From JBALVT01 sp965262875 (lineage in GTDB: Bacteria; Pseudomonadota; Gammaproteobacteria; Pseudomonadales; Halieaceae): a stretch of 64,000 nt of DNA. Shown in pieces: positions 17,368-27,094 of the stretch. The DNA lies in assembly GCA_965262875.1 (NCBI GenBank), contig OZ253569.1, forward strand, positions 310,001 through 374,000, read 5' to 3'. A program made the translations under genes and the position numbers. The first letter of the stretch is position 1. Every line of letters starts with the position of its first letter. Below the pieces are notes generated by a model. It did not search any database. It was not told the origin of the DNA and saw only the letters and a program-made list of their open reading frames with translations.

Positions 17368-17928
17368 TCAGTGGAGTTCTGGAGATACCTGCTTTGTAAT
17401 TGCCAGCTTTTTTTCATCGCCAATACACTCAAAGTGAGTCAGTAATCGACTCAGGATCATCGAGTTGCAGTAGATGATGGCGTTGGTGAGTAATCGAGCA
17501 CATTCATTCCAGAGGCTGATTTCATAATCTGACGAACCCCGGAACCGGTTGCCATTCACCGATGCAATGGCGTGACGCAACTGGTGGTAGGTCTCAAAGT
17601 AGCAGAGGCCCATCAGGTTGCCTGTTTGATCGGTTCTATGCCGATAGTCAGCTAACAACCCGTCTGGCGTCTGAGGGGCGTGACAGGGCAGACAATACAG
17701 CTGATGCAAGGCCAGTTTACACTTACCCAAACTGCGCCGCTCACCAAGAAATACTTTGAGGTCAGAGCCCTTGATCAGCCATGGCCTGCCCGATGTGTCT
17801 GCGTTCAATCCTTGGCCCTTGATCCAGCGGATTACTGTCTGGCGATGAAGGTGCAACGCCTTTGCAGCCTCCCAGACAGTATAGATGCGATGTCTTTTGA
17901 TCAGGTTGGGAGATGGCTTCTTTGGCAT
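17368..17928 (-). CDS. Helix-turn-helix protein with Tn3-transposase-like C-terminus
   Basis: The 186-residue product starts at 17928, where its ATG shares one base with the preceding gene's TGA (TGATG), a layout of translational coupling. Residues about 12-60 are an excisionase/MerR-like helix-turn-helix (YTVWEAAKALHLHRQTVIRWIK, then RPWLIKGSDLKVFL). A short Cys-containing stretch follows (LYCLPCHAPQTPDG). The last 60 residues (WNECARLLTNAIIYCNSMIL, then LSRLLTHFECIGDEKKL) resemble the end of Tn3-family transposases. This may be a degraded transposase end fused to a regulator, or a real accessory protein of a Tn3-like unit; I cannot tell. Confidence 0.55.
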   Translation of the reverse strand: MPKKPSPNLIKRHRIYTVWEAAKALHLHRQTVIRWIKGQGLNADTSGRPWLIKGSDLKVFLGERRSLGKCKLALHQLYCLPCHAPQTPDGLLADYRHRTDQTGNLMGLCYFETYHQLRHAIASVNGNRFRGSSDYEISLWNECARLLTNAIIYCNSMILSRLLTHFECIGDEKKLAITKQVSPELH

Positions 17929-18131
17929 CAGCTCATGCCCGGTGGCAATGGGCCAGAGGTATTCTGGCAAACCTGCGCCTGTTCAAAGGCAGTGACATCA
18001 GAGCTACGGTATAAAACCCGCGCTCCAATCTTCAGGAATTTTGGCCCTTTTCCAAGCCAACGCCATTGTTCCAGTGTTCTTGGTGAAATCTGCCAGCGAA
18101 TTGCCAATTGGCCTTGTGATAACATTTCCAT
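17928..18131 (-). CDS. Small AlpA/excisionase-like helix-turn-helix protein
   Basis: The 67-residue product contains a single helix-turn-helix of the HTH_17 kind (LSQGQLAIRWQISPRTLEQW, then GPKFLKIGARVLYRSSDV). Proteins of this shape bind DNA as excisionases, phage regulators or plasmid/transposon accessory factors. Its stop overlaps the next gene's start by one base, so the two are made together. The pair lies beside a complete IS and the replication-relaxation-like gene, in an area with mobile-element character. Confidence 0.65.
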   Translation of the reverse strand: MEMLSQGQLAIRWQISPRTLEQWRWLGKGPKFLKIGARVLYRSSDVTAFEQAQVCQNTSGPLPPGMS

Positions 18132-18272
18132 TTTAACCTCAATAGTTCTGTCAAAGCCGAATTGGTTCGACCCTGTTCATGAGGTAAATGTGGGCTTCTA
18201 TGGCAGGAAAGTATGTGGACGGGATCGTAAAAGATGTGGACAGAATAATTTTATTAGCGTTGGTTTTAATAG

Positions 18273-19832
18273 CTAGAGTTTAGAGTCTGGGGAGGAAGAT
18301 TATCGCGCAAAGTGTGCGAAAAAACTTGACATAAAGCGGCAAAAAGTTTGCCGCGCCCTATACAGCTTTGCTTTTTAAAAGGTGTATAGGGCGCGGCCTT
18401 CAGAAAGAAATGAATCGATTTCTTCTGGAGGCCGCTATGAACGCAACAGGATGTGCTCGCATCCCCCGCGAACTGTGCTATTGGATAACATTTTTAAGCA
18501 AAGCGCTACCCCCAAGATCCGTAGGCACATTCATTGAACTATTGATCGGCGCTATGTTAACGCCCGCTGGCTTTGTCACCGAAACCTATTTGTTTCTAGA
18601 CATGCAAAGGCACTGGACGACGTATTACAAATGGCTTGAAGCCGGAAAGTGGTCCTGGTTGAAGCTGGCAAGACAGTTCGTCTGTCTGGTTCTTAGTGCC
18701 AAGAATGATCCCGTTCTATATTTAGCGATTGACGATACGGTGAGTCTACGAGCCTCGAAAAAAGCACCGGGCAGCCAGATACATCATCAGCACGGAAATA
18801 AGCCGAATTTAGCCGCCTATGTTCGTGGTCAATGCTGGGTTAGTTTAGCGGCTGTTTTCAGGCGCACACCGCTGGAGACGACGGCGATACCTCTATTGTT
18901 CCGACTGATACCCAGTGCAGGGAATACGGGCAAGCTGGTCGCAGCGACAGTGATCATGCGTGCTGTTTACCGCTTGTTTGAAGATAAAACGGTGAGGGTA
19001 TTGGTCGATTGCTGGTATATGCGCAAACGATTTATCAACGCGATGACAGCGTACGGTTTTACCGTGATTGGCCAGGCGAGAATCGATACGCGGCTTTACG
19101 ACGAACCCCCCGAACGAAAACCGGGGCAACGCGGGCGGCCACGCAAGTATGGCGAAAAACACACACCCAAGCGAATTGCCCACTTTAAAAAGACGGAAGC
19201 ACTACTGCGGCTGTACGGAAAAGAACAAAAGGTGAGATACCGTAGTCGGCTCGCCAAGGCAAGGTTCCTTGACGGTCAGTTAGTCAGAGCCGTTTGGTGC
19301 GAGCTAGACAGGGGTAAAGGTCAGTGGACCAAGACTCGATTATTTCTTTCAACCGATACGACTCTAACGAGCGAACAAGTGATTGAAGATTACGGACTGC
19401 GTTGGTCGATTGAGTCGATGTACTACCAGTTGAAACAATTGTGGGGGCTCAAAGAAGCCTGGCAGCAACGGCGCCAAACGCTGCATCGCTGGGTTCACTT
19501 GACGACTGTAGGTTACGGACTGCTTCATTTGTTGACGCTGGTATTGGGTGATAAAGCGGGCCCACTGGTGACGGATGCACCATGGCGCAAGCCGGATATT
19601 ATTACAGCGGGAAGAATCAGGCTGGGTCTGACAAAACATTTTCGCCATGTTAACGTTCGAAGCTGGTGGAACGAAAGATGCAAAAAATTCCAAGCCCCTG
19701 GTGCGGTAGATTATATACAAGATGGGTAACATTGCGTTGCAGCTTGTATTACACGCAGGTTTTGAGAGAACATTAAGGAAAAGGAGTCGGGATTGAAGCT
19801 TCCGACAACAGCTCTTTCGCTCTAAACTCTAG
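18273..19832 (+). mobile_element. Complete IS of the DDE (IS4/IS701-like) type, 1560 bp
   Basis: The terminal inverted repeats are CTAGAGTTTAGAG at 18273-18285 and its complement at 19820-19832. The flanking eight bases TTTAATAG occur on both sides (18265-18272 and 19833-19840), a perfect target duplication. One long transposase gene fills the element. No other copy is in the window. Removing it joins non-coding AT-rich DNA, so no gene appears to be broken. Confidence 0.88.
18437..19729 (+). CDS. DDE transposase (IS4/IS701-like)
   Basis: The start at 18437 is preferred because CTGGAGG precedes it; the frame is open back to 18368. The 430-residue product shows catalytic acidic residues in LAIDDTVSLRASKK, RVLVDCWYMRKR and LRWSIESMYYQLKQLWGL, the last being the W-x-I-E region before a conserved GL of the IS4/IS701 superfamily. 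A basic GQRGRPRKYGEKH loop lies between. The frame is intact, so the element may be active. The exact IS family name cannot be settled by eye. Confidence 0.85.
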   Translation: MNATGCARIPRELCYWITFLSKALPPRSVGTFIELLIGAMLTPAGFVTETYLFLDMQRHWTTYYKWLEAGKWSWLKLARQFVCLVLSAKNDPVLYLAIDDTVSLRASKKAPGSQIHHQHGNKPNLAAYVRGQCWVSLAAVFRRTPLETTAIPLLFRLIPSAGNTGKLVAATVIMRAVYRLFEDKTVRVLVDCWYMRKRFINAMTAYGFTVIGQARIDTRLYDEPPERKPGQRGRPRKYGEKHTPKRIAHFKKTEALLRLYGKEQKVRYRSRLAKARFLDGQLVRAVWCELDRGKGQWTKTRLFLSTDTTLTSEQVIEDYGLRWSIESMYYQLKQLWGLKEAWQQRRQTLHRWVHLTTVGYGLLHLLTLVLGDKAGPLVTDAPWRKPDIITAGRIRLGLTKHFRHVNVRSWWNERCKKFQAPGAVDYIQDG

Positions 19833-19916
19833 TTTAATAGATTAAATTTGAAAAATTGGGACTAATGTAATAATGATGTGCACGGTGTAAGGAAACTTCA
19901 ACACGTGACGTAATAG

Positions 19917-20759
19917 GTGCGCCGCTTAGGCTATCCGACGTTGCGGGAATTGCGTTGGCTCAAACATACCGAACGTCATGGGCCGCAATCATCGCTTTAT
20001 CTGCATGAATTAACCAAAAATACCCATCACTGCAAAGACACCGCTTTGCGTCAAATGCAGAAACTTCGCGCGGGTGGATACTTGCGCCTCCCACGTCAAC
20101 AAAGAGCAACGGAACATGCCAATTTCAATACGTTCATCTATGATCTAACCCCAAAAGCGCAGAAATATTTGTTTGACAAAAGAATGTCCGAACCAACCAT
20201 CACGCCCCACGGCCATTGGGTGCATGGGTATATGACGTCTTGTGTGACCAGTTCTATTGATATTGCAGCGGCGTGTGATAATGTGCGCTACATTCCAGCA
20301 CATGAAATATTGGCCATTAAGAACGCGCCTTTGGCAATTCCGGTTGATGGGCAAAAACTTATTCCTGACCAACTTTTTGCATTGGATTATGGCGGAAGTT
20401 ACCGGGCATTCGCCTTGGAAGTTGATCGTGGAACTGAGCCGAAAACGTCACAAGCCAAGCGAAAAAGTTATGCCAATTCGATTGATCTTTACCGAAAGCT
20501 GATTGATCGTCAGATTTACAAATCGCACTATGGCCTCAAGGCACCATTATTAGTTTTGTGGGTGTTTTCTAGCCGTTCAAATCAAGCACGGTTTTTGGAA
20601 ATGCTTAAATGCTTACCAGAGCGAATACATGGGCATTTTTTGATGCAAAGTGTTGAAGGGTTTCATCAAACTTTTAAGCCCCCAGATTTGCTACTAAACC
20701 TATACCATGGGTACTGGCAAAGGTCAGCCATTACACCATCATTAATTTCTCATGTTTAG
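19917..20759 (+). CDS. Replication-relaxation-like protein
   Basis: The 280-residue product starts at a GTG and has an N-terminal winged-helix-like half (TLRELRWLKHTERHG, ALRQMQKLRAGGYLRLPRQQ, YDLTPKAQKYLFD). A C-terminal half follows with PDQLFALDYG and FALEVDRGTEP, the Asp and Glu pattern of the Replic_Relax family, which occurs on plasmids and integrated elements. The function is not well defined. The gene converges on the type III res gene, with 17 bases between their ends, and is as AT-rich as that operon, so both probably came in together. Confidence 0.55.
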   Translation: MRRLGYPTLRELRWLKHTERHGPQSSLYLHELTKNTHHCKDTALRQMQKLRAGGYLRLPRQQRATEHANFNTFIYDLTPKAQKYLFDKRMSEPTITPHGHWVHGYMTSCVTSSIDIAAACDNVRYIPAHEILAIKNAPLAIPVDGQKLIPDQLFALDYGGSYRAFALEVDRGTEPKTSQAKRKSYANSIDLYRKLIDRQIYKSHYGLKAPLLVLWVFSSRSNQARFLEMLKCLPERIHGHFLMQSVEGFHQTFKPPDLLLNLYHGYWQRSAITPSLISHV

Positions 20760-20776
20760 CGAGTATAAAACACAAA

Positions 20777-23770
20777 TTATACATGCTTCAATACGTCGCC
20801 CACAGATGTTGCCTTGATATATTTCGCGGGATTATCGGTGACAGAAATTTTATCGAAATGCCTTTTTCCACATTCAACCTTTGCCCCTTCCTGGTGACGA
20901 AGATCATCCCACCATCCACTGCTTTTAGTTTCAACCACAAAGAATAGTTTTTCTTCACCATCTTGATCAATAAGAACTGCCCAATCAGGGTTATAACTAC
21001 CAAGGGGAGTAGGGATTTTGAACCATGTAGGAAGCTTGGCATATACTTTAACAGCTTCATTGTCTTCAAGATCTTTTGCAAACCGACGCTCAGTGCCTTC
21101 GGAATCGTAGACTACATATTGAAAAACAGACTTTTGGGTTTCAATGGCGTTTTTCATATAACTTGTAAGCTCTTCGGTTTCGAAAAGCTCTTGGGCATAA
21201 AAATGCTCATCACCAATGCGCCGGTATTTGATGCCGTCAATTAATGCCAAACGTTTGGTTCGGTTGATCGCCTCGGCAGATTGATCAATAAACTGTTGAG
21301 GGTTTCGTTTGAAATCTTCTATGCGGTCACTCGCAAGCAATATTTCAACGATGCTGTTACGTGTTACCTGCGTCTTATCTTGTAGGTCGGTAATAATGTC
21401 AGGTAACTCAATGTCATCTTCGTTTATAGTCGTTAAAACCAGACTGGCACCTTTGGTTGTGCTAACCCCGCCTTTCCCAATTTCCAGTCCTGCTTTTCTG
21501 AATCTGGCACGTGTTTTCGTTATAGGTTCACTATCGTAAATTTCTTTGGCGCAATTCTTGATAAGCTTTTCATTATCAAACTGCACTCGGTATGTCGTTT
21601 TGTGTTTAATTCGATTCCATAGTGCTTTAAATTCTTCGCTTTGTAATACTGCTTCACGTGTCCGAATGATCTTTCGATCATCGGCATTTTTGATATCCAA
21701 ACGTCCAGACAGTTTCTTCAGGATTGCAGTGATTTCTGTCTTTTGTTTATCAAACTCTTTTGGCAATTCAAGGGTGCCGTCTTTCAGCGCCGTTTTAAGC
21801 GTGTCTTGAACGCGCCCATTGGAATCAATCAAGCCCTCCGCTTTCAAATGATCCCAAATTTCCTCAGAAGCTTTCGTGCCCAATGCAACAGGATCACCGT
21901 TTTCATCTTTCACCTGGATTGTTGAAAATTGGTGAGTCTCAACAATACCAAACCTGATACCGGTATCTTTTTCGATTTCGTTTTGCAGGTTTCGTGCAAA
22001 ATCTTCGTAGTTTTCAGTAGCAACCACTGTCAGCGTATTGATGTCACTACCACGCAAACGTTGACCTTCCTGGTTCACACATAGTCGCAGACCGCGCCCA
22101 ATTGTTTGCCGACGTTCACGTTCACTACTCATATCTCTCAAGGTACAGATTTGGAATACATTCGGATTGTCCCAGCCTTCTTTCAGGGCCGAATGTGAAA
22201 AGATAAATTTCAGTTTTGTATCAAAACTCAATAGCTTTTCTTTGTCCTTCATAATCAGATTGTAAGCACGTTCCGCATTGTCACGGTTGGCCTGATTGTT
22301 TTCTGCGGTATTTGTCCAGCCGCCCTTTTTGTCGATAGAGAAATAACCCTCATGCACTTCATGTGCTTCCGTATCCAGATCAATGCTGGCAAACAGGGTT
22401 TGATAAGCTGGTGATTTGGCAAGTTTGGTATATTCTCTCTCAAACATCAGGGCATATTTGCCCTTCACGGAATTGCCGTTTTCATCGCGCTGGCGATAAA
22501 AATCAACGGTATCGATAAAAAACAAACTCAAAACTTTGATAGGTTTGCCCATTTCCTTGAACCGTAATTCTTTATCCAAATGTTCCTTGATCGTGCGGCG
22601 GATCATCAGGCGTTTTTGTTCATCCGCATCAACATCACCGATGGACATGCCAGAGCTTAGGGTTTCATCCAATCCCGGGCCTTTAACCTCAATCGCTTGA
22701 TCTGGCCCAACAGTTATAGTGCCAATCTGCATATTCTCGTAAATGGCGCGGCTAGTCAGTTGCTCAAGATCATCAGCATCTTCAACCGTCATAACCTGAC
22801 GTCTTATGTTCTGGCCACGTTGAATATCCAATTCAACCTTCGCGGTAAACGAACCCTGTCGGTTGTGTGTTGAAATCAACTTCACATAGGGCTTGTTGTG
22901 GCCACCTTCGATCTCTAGTGAAGCCACCTCGATTTGCTTCACCAACCCACGTTCATAGGCGTCCACTGCGTCCAGACGGTACACCATATGGTGCTTGTCA
23001 ACATGGGTCGCAGAGTAGCGCAATGTGCAAAGCGGGTTCATGGCTTGCAGGGCAGTCTTGCCAGCCCCTCTAAGGCCACCATCAACACTTTGTGGTTCAT
23101 CCACGATAATAATCGGATTGGTTGCCTTGATCAGATCAACCGGTTTTTCACCGCCGGTGTTTTCATTTTCCTTATAAAGGTTGTTGATATCTTTTTTGTT
23201 GATCGCCCCAACAGTTGTCACCATGATCTGAATGGTAGAGCTGGTCGCGAAATTCCGTACCTGACCGAGCTTGGCAGAGTTATACAGAAAATATTCATAA
23301 CCCTTGGCCTTGGGGTAAAGGTTTTCAAAGTGGTCTCGCGTTATCTCTAAGGTTTTATATGTGCCTTCTTTGATCGCCACAGACGGCACCACAATTACGA
23401 ATTTTGTGAAACCATATTCTTGGTTCAACTCCATGATTGTGCGCAGATAAACGTAGGTTTTACCGGTTCCGGTCTCCATCTCGACGGTGAAATCACCAGT
23501 ATCCATCTCTTTTGTTTGCGCCAAACCGTTGCCCAACTGAACATCACGCAAGTTGTCCAGCAATTCGTCGTCAATCAACTGCAAACGGTTCCCGACGCCC
23601 AGATCGCTTTCGACAAGGCCAAGGGTTGCCTGTGGGCCGCTTTCAGGGCGGTAGGTCACGGTGAATTCCGAGCGGGAAATTTCCTGACCTTTGAACAAAT
23701 CAACAACCGACGCAATCGCATCTAATTGGTAATCAAGATTATCTACGAAATGGAGTTTCATTTGAGACAT
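20777..23770 (-). CDS. res: Type III restriction enzyme, Res subunit (helicase-nuclease)
   Basis: The 997-residue product is a superfamily 2 helicase. Walker A is METGTGKTY (around residues 98-106), the DEAH-box position is VDEPQ (about 223-227), and later motifs are LRYSATHVD, KEGWDNPNVFQICTLRD and RRQTIGRGLRLCVN. A C-terminal PD-(D/E)xK nuclease follows (NPDWAVLID and FFVVETKSS). With Mod it would cut DNA at a distance from unmethylated asymmetric sites, using ATP. The frame is complete. The start lies nine bases after the mod stop, so the two are one operon. Confidence 0.93.
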   Translation of the reverse strand: MSQMKLHFVDNLDYQLDAIASVVDLFKGQEISRSEFTVTYRPESGPQATLGLVESDLGVGNRLQLIDDELLDNLRDVQLGNGLAQTKEMDTGDFTVEMETGTGKTYVYLRTIMELNQEYGFTKFVIVVPSVAIKEGTYKTLEITRDHFENLYPKAKGYEYFLYNSAKLGQVRNFATSSTIQIMVTTVGAINKKDINNLYKENENTGGEKPVDLIKATNPIIIVDEPQSVDGGLRGAGKTALQAMNPLCTLRYSATHVDKHHMVYRLDAVDAYERGLVKQIEVASLEIEGGHNKPYVKLISTHNRQGSFTAKVELDIQRGQNIRRQVMTVEDADDLEQLTSRAIYENMQIGTITVGPDQAIEVKGPGLDETLSSGMSIGDVDADEQKRLMIRRTIKEHLDKELRFKEMGKPIKVLSLFFIDTVDFYRQRDENGNSVKGKYALMFEREYTKLAKSPAYQTLFASIDLDTEAHEVHEGYFSIDKKGGWTNTAENNQANRDNAERAYNLIMKDKEKLLSFDTKLKFIFSHSALKEGWDNPNVFQICTLRDMSSERERRQTIGRGLRLCVNQEGQRLRGSDINTLTVVATENYEDFARNLQNEIEKDTGIRFGIVETHQFSTIQVKDENGDPVALGTKASEEIWDHLKAEGLIDSNGRVQDTLKTALKDGTLELPKEFDKQKTEITAILKKLSGRLDIKNADDRKIIRTREAVLQSEEFKALWNRIKHKTTYRVQFDNEKLIKNCAKEIYDSEPITKTRARFRKAGLEIGKGGVSTTKGASLVLTTINEDDIELPDIITDLQDKTQVTRNSIVEILLASDRIEDFKRNPQQFIDQSAEAINRTKRLALIDGIKYRRIGDEHFYAQELFETEELTSYMKNAIETQKSVFQYVVYDSEGTERRFAKDLEDNEAVKVYAKLPTWFKIPTPLGSYNPDWAVLIDQDGEEKLFFVVETKSSGWWDDLRHQEGAKVECGKRHFDKISVTDNPAKYIKATSVGDVLKHV

Positions 23771-23779
23771 ACGTTTCGG

Positions 23780-25750
23780 TTAAAGGCTACGGACGTGGTG
23801 AATGCCGTTCTGTTCCAGAATAGCGACCATGTTGGTTTTGGCGATGTCATCGTCAAAGGCACTATCGCGGAAAAAGACATGGGTGTCTGTTTCTGGTTCC
23901 AGCTCTTTATGCCAGTCGAGAATTCCCTGGGCGACGGTATCAATCTCGTCGGCCTTGATTGAGGTGTCGAGGCAGGCAAACAGTACACCATAGCCGATGC
24001 TGTAAATTGTTTTGCCTGCAACCTGTTTTTCTTCAACCGGAACGGTCAATTCGATCCCGCGTTTGAGCAAAAGCTCATAAAGAACATCTTGTTCAGAACG
24101 ATCTTCAACAAGATGATTTTTATGGGAAAGAAGGGTTTCTTCAAGATCGGTTCTGTCAGGGTTCCAAGCGCGGATATTTGAGCTTGAGAGCTTGAATGCT
24201 TTGAAACCGAGGTCACCCGAATAATTTTTGAATTCATTGAGAACCCTTTCTGCAGACCTTTTAATGCGTTCTCTTCCTATTTGAGAGATGGTTTCGAATC
24301 CCAATTTATAAGCTTCCGACTTCTCATCCGTTTTTTCGGGCAACTGTACAGATATGCACCTAACTGAATTATTGCTATCCGCGTTGAAATACTGAATCGC
24401 CGATGCGGTGGATCCTGATCCAGCAAAGAAATCAATCACGATATCCTTGTCGCGGCAGCGGGTGATCTCTATCAAATACTTGAGCAACCCCACCGGTTTA
24501 GCAAAATCAAACGGGATATTCAGTTCTTTGAGCTCTTTTGAGCTTTGGCGATTTTCAAATTTACCGATGAAATCCGAAGGAACTTTGCCCTTTTTTTGTT
24601 GATCTTCCAACCAGAGTTTGTTGTAAATATTGTATCGCGATTTTTTCATGAACTGGTCAACAAGTGCAGACGTAGTAGTTTCCTTAAAAACAATATTACC
24701 CTTGTCGAGCTCTTCTTTATAGGTTGGGTACGTCCATTTCCAAACACCATCGTCAGATTCTGGGGTTACTTTCGTTCCTTCGGTAATTTCTTCAGGAAAT
24801 AGGTTACCTGGAGGTATAACAAAACTTCCATCTGGGCACCCAATCCAATATCTCTGATTGGGACGTGCATCCAAACTGGCTTTGTACAAGCGTTCTTCGC
24901 CGTATGCTTCACCTTTTCTTAGGCCATCGGCTTGTGTCTTGTTGTAATAGGTTTTTATTTGTTCAGGTGGTATCGCTGATCTAAACTGATCTGCTGCTTC
25001 AATATTTTTTGCGTACACTAAAATATAGTCGATGTTTGGAGTGAAGAACCTACCTTTTGCTCCTCCAGACTTCATCATTCTTGAAATAGAGGAGATGTGG
25101 TTTTCTTCTCCGAAAACGTCGTCACATATTTTTTTTAAGTTGGCATATTCGTCAGCCCCGATAGAAATCAAAATAATACCGTCTTTCCGCAATAGAGAAT
25201 GACTCAGCTTAAGGCGGGGATACATCATGTTCAGCCAATTTGTATGTTTTCGTCCACCAGTTTCAGTGTTCGAGGAAAATTTCATTCCATCATCATCAAT
25301 CTGACCTGTATACTGGAGGTAAGTATGAAGGTTTTCTTGAAACCTATCGGGATAGATAAACTCTTTACCTGTATTATACGGCGGATCAATATAGATCATC
25401 TTCACCTTATTTGCGTAGCTCTTCTGCAAGAGTTTCAGAACTTCAAGGTTATCGCCTTCGATAAACAGGTTTTGCGTCGTATCCCAATCTACACTTTCTT
25501 CAGGGCAAGGCAAAAGTGTACCCGTGCTGGGCGTTAACGCAATCTGTCGAGCCTTCTTTTTGCCGTGCCAGTTCAGCCCGTATTTTTCTTCGCCTTCATC
25601 CAGAACCGATGCATCACCCAAAAGCTGCCGCAGCACATCAAAATTCACCCCGCCTTCGGGAAAAGCGTCGGGAAAAAACTCTTTCAGCTTTTCAATATTT
25701 TCAGAAACGATATTGGCACTTTGGCCGTCTTCTAAGGTAACTTTATCCAT
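23780..25750 (-). CDS. mod: Type III restriction-modification methyltransferase, Mod subunit
   Basis: The 656-residue product is a beta-class adenine N6-methyltransferase: motif IV IDPPYNTGKEF (Asp122-Tyr125) precedes motif I DFFAGSGSTASA. The variable region between them, which recognises the target sequence, includes the GCPDGSFVIPPG and WTYPTYKEEL segments. Mod sets the specificity of the complex and protects the host DNA. No simple-sequence repeat suggesting phase variation is visible in the gene. It is followed nine bases later by res and preceded by a DUF4391 gene. Confidence 0.93.
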   Translation of the reverse strand: MDKVTLEDGQSANIVSENIEKLKEFFPDAFPEGGVNFDVLRQLLGDASVLDEGEEKYGLNWHGKKKARQIALTPSTGTLLPCPEESVDWDTTQNLFIEGDNLEVLKLLQKSYANKVKMIYIDPPYNTGKEFIYPDRFQENLHTYLQYTGQIDDDGMKFSSNTETGGRKHTNWLNMMYPRLKLSHSLLRKDGIILISIGADEYANLKKICDDVFGEENHISSISRMMKSGGAKGRFFTPNIDYILVYAKNIEAADQFRSAIPPEQIKTYYNKTQADGLRKGEAYGEERLYKASLDARPNQRYWIGCPDGSFVIPPGNLFPEEITEGTKVTPESDDGVWKWTYPTYKEELDKGNIVFKETTTSALVDQFMKKSRYNIYNKLWLEDQQKKGKVPSDFIGKFENRQSSKELKELNIPFDFAKPVGLLKYLIEITRCRDKDIVIDFFAGSGSTASAIQYFNADSNNSVRCISVQLPEKTDEKSEAYKLGFETISQIGRERIKRSAERVLNEFKNYSGDLGFKAFKLSSSNIRAWNPDRTDLEETLLSHKNHLVEDRSEQDVLYELLLKRGIELTVPVEEKQVAGKTIYSIGYGVLFACLDTSIKADEIDTVAQGILDWHKELEPETDTHVFFRDSAFDDDIAKTNMVAILEQNGIHHVRSL

Positions 25751-25773
25751 AGTATGTCTTTTTCGGCAATGGG

Positions 25774-26532
25774 TTAACGGGTAAGGCTTTGTTCAAGCCG
25801 CATTATAGCATCTTTGTGTTTCCTGATCCTGGTATTCAGTGCAATTTTGCGCGACATTTGCTTTTCCTTCTTCAAGGTGACACGGAGTTCGGCAATCTCA
25901 CGATCAAGGTTTTCAATCTCTTTTAGATGTTCACCCTGCTCTTTAGCAACCCAAACGGGTGAAGCTTCGAAAAAACCTGTGCGATTAGATGTAATCAACT
26001 CAATAACACGGGCCTGAAACGCTTCGTAAAAGGCAAAGAAATTGGTTGAGGGTAGTTTTTGAATTGCACAAGCCTTCATAAAAGCGGTTTGGGGTGCCGT
26101 AGGCTTTGTAGGGTTGAACCAATCTGTCATCCAACGATCCACCACTACCAGTTTTGATTTATCAGCCTGATTGATCCGCTTTTCCGCAACACTTACGCAG
26201 ATACAATCCCCGTGGGTGAATAATAGGATCAGCGGATAGGGAATTGCCTTGTGGATGAACGCAGCGATGCGTTTGACACGAGGCTCACGGGAAAGGTCGA
26301 TGGAAAGGATTGCCACCTCCAGATATTCCCGCTCATTGTCCTGAAACGGCGTGATATTGATCGTTTCGGGCTTGAGGGTGTAAAGCCATCGAATTCTGTC
26401 GATATCTTCGCTCAGTGCCTTTTTGTCAGTTGCGTCGAGGTCAACATGATCCTGGAACATTTTTTTGAACACCGGCTTGCCGAGCAAACAAGCGTCTGGG
26501 ATATTCAGTTTGTCCAGAAAGGTGTCGATCAT
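25774..26532 (-). CDS. DUF4391 protein, first gene of the type III R-M operon
   Basis: The 252-residue product is taken to start at 26532 (MIDTFLDKLNIPDACLLGKP), since the frame upstream to 26637 looks like read-through. It has the DUF4391 layout: LDATDKKALSEDIDRIRWLYTL, EVAILSIDLSREP, a short PLILLFTHGDCICVSVA strand and DRWMTDWF. A C-terminal coiled coil spans about residues 195-250. The function is unknown. Genes of this family recur near methyltransferase and helicase genes. Here it lies 23 bases upstream of mod on the same strand, so an accessory role in restriction is likely but unproven. Confidence 0.8.
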   Translation of the reverse strand: MIDTFLDKLNIPDACLLGKPVFKKMFQDHVDLDATDKKALSEDIDRIRWLYTLKPETINITPFQDNEREYLEVAILSIDLSREPRVKRIAAFIHKAIPYPLILLFTHGDCICVSVAEKRINQADKSKLVVVDRWMTDWFNPTKPTAPQTAFMKACAIQKLPSTNFFAFYEAFQARVIELITSNRTGFFEASPVWVAKEQGEHLKEIENLDREIAELRVTLKKEKQMSRKIALNTRIRKHKDAIMRLEQSLTR

Positions 26533-26647
26533 GATGCGAAGTATAAGTGGGATTAACGCTATCTTTTCGACCAATCTATTACAAACAACGGGTCGCGGAC
26601 AACCACTTATCGCGGGCCAGGCTGTTAGCTGTTTCACCTTCCTGTAG

Positions 26648-27014
26648 CGGCGTGAATTACTATTTCGCCAGAGACAGCTTCAGCGTTTGTGGGAATCAGA
26701 GACTGTCGAACTGATGCAAGAGCGATTGGAAGTCTGGTGCCGGATAGCTGATCAATCGGCCATGCTCTACCTGAACAAGTTTGCAAAGTTGTTGAGAAAC
26801 CATCGTGTGGGCATTTGTAATTACGCGAAGCACAAGCTCACCAATGCCAGAATTGAGGCCGGCAACATCAGTATCGGCATGATCCGCAAGCGCGCCAGAG
26901 GCATCAGGGATACCGAGTATTTCAAACTCAAGATCAGGCAGTCATCGCTACCGGATGAGGACTCAATGTTCTATGTTGCGGCCTGACATTCACTCACAAG
27001 ACCGGAGAAGAACC
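26648..27014 (+). pseudogene. ISL3-family transposase 3' remnant with its terminal repeat
   Basis: The frame encodes WCRIADQSAMLYLNKFAKLL and RKRARGIRDTEYFKLKIRQS, almost the same as the end of the intact ISL3 transposase at 33871-35103. A stop lies just upstream (26645-26647), so only the last third survives. CACTCACAAGACCGGAGAAG (26991-27010), continuing with AACC, matches the terminal repeat of that element. It is a decayed relative, not a copy of the same insertion, and marks the upstream edge of the restriction operon. Confidence 0.85.
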
Positions 27015-27094
27015 ATTCGCCAGGGACAGGTTCGCCATGGGATGGCTTATCTGATGAGTAAAGGGATGGCGTAAATACCTTTAACCTGCCCTAG

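Noticed and set aside
18305..18380. Inverted pair (GGCGCG/CGCGCC type) before the IS transposase, resembling a terminator
   Set aside because: It lies inside the IS just after the left repeat and more likely belongs to transposase expression control; no clear T run follows in the right place.
23420..23725. Plus-strand 101-residue frame inside res, considered as a small antitoxin
   Set aside because: It is antisense to the helicase motif region and has no family features.
26660..27040. Imperfect direct repeats TTCGCCAGAGACAG and TTCGCCAGGGACAG near the ISL3 remnant ends, considered as a target duplication
   Set aside because: One copy lies inside the coding part of the remnant rather than at its border, and the length is too long for ISL3, so it is probably coincidence.
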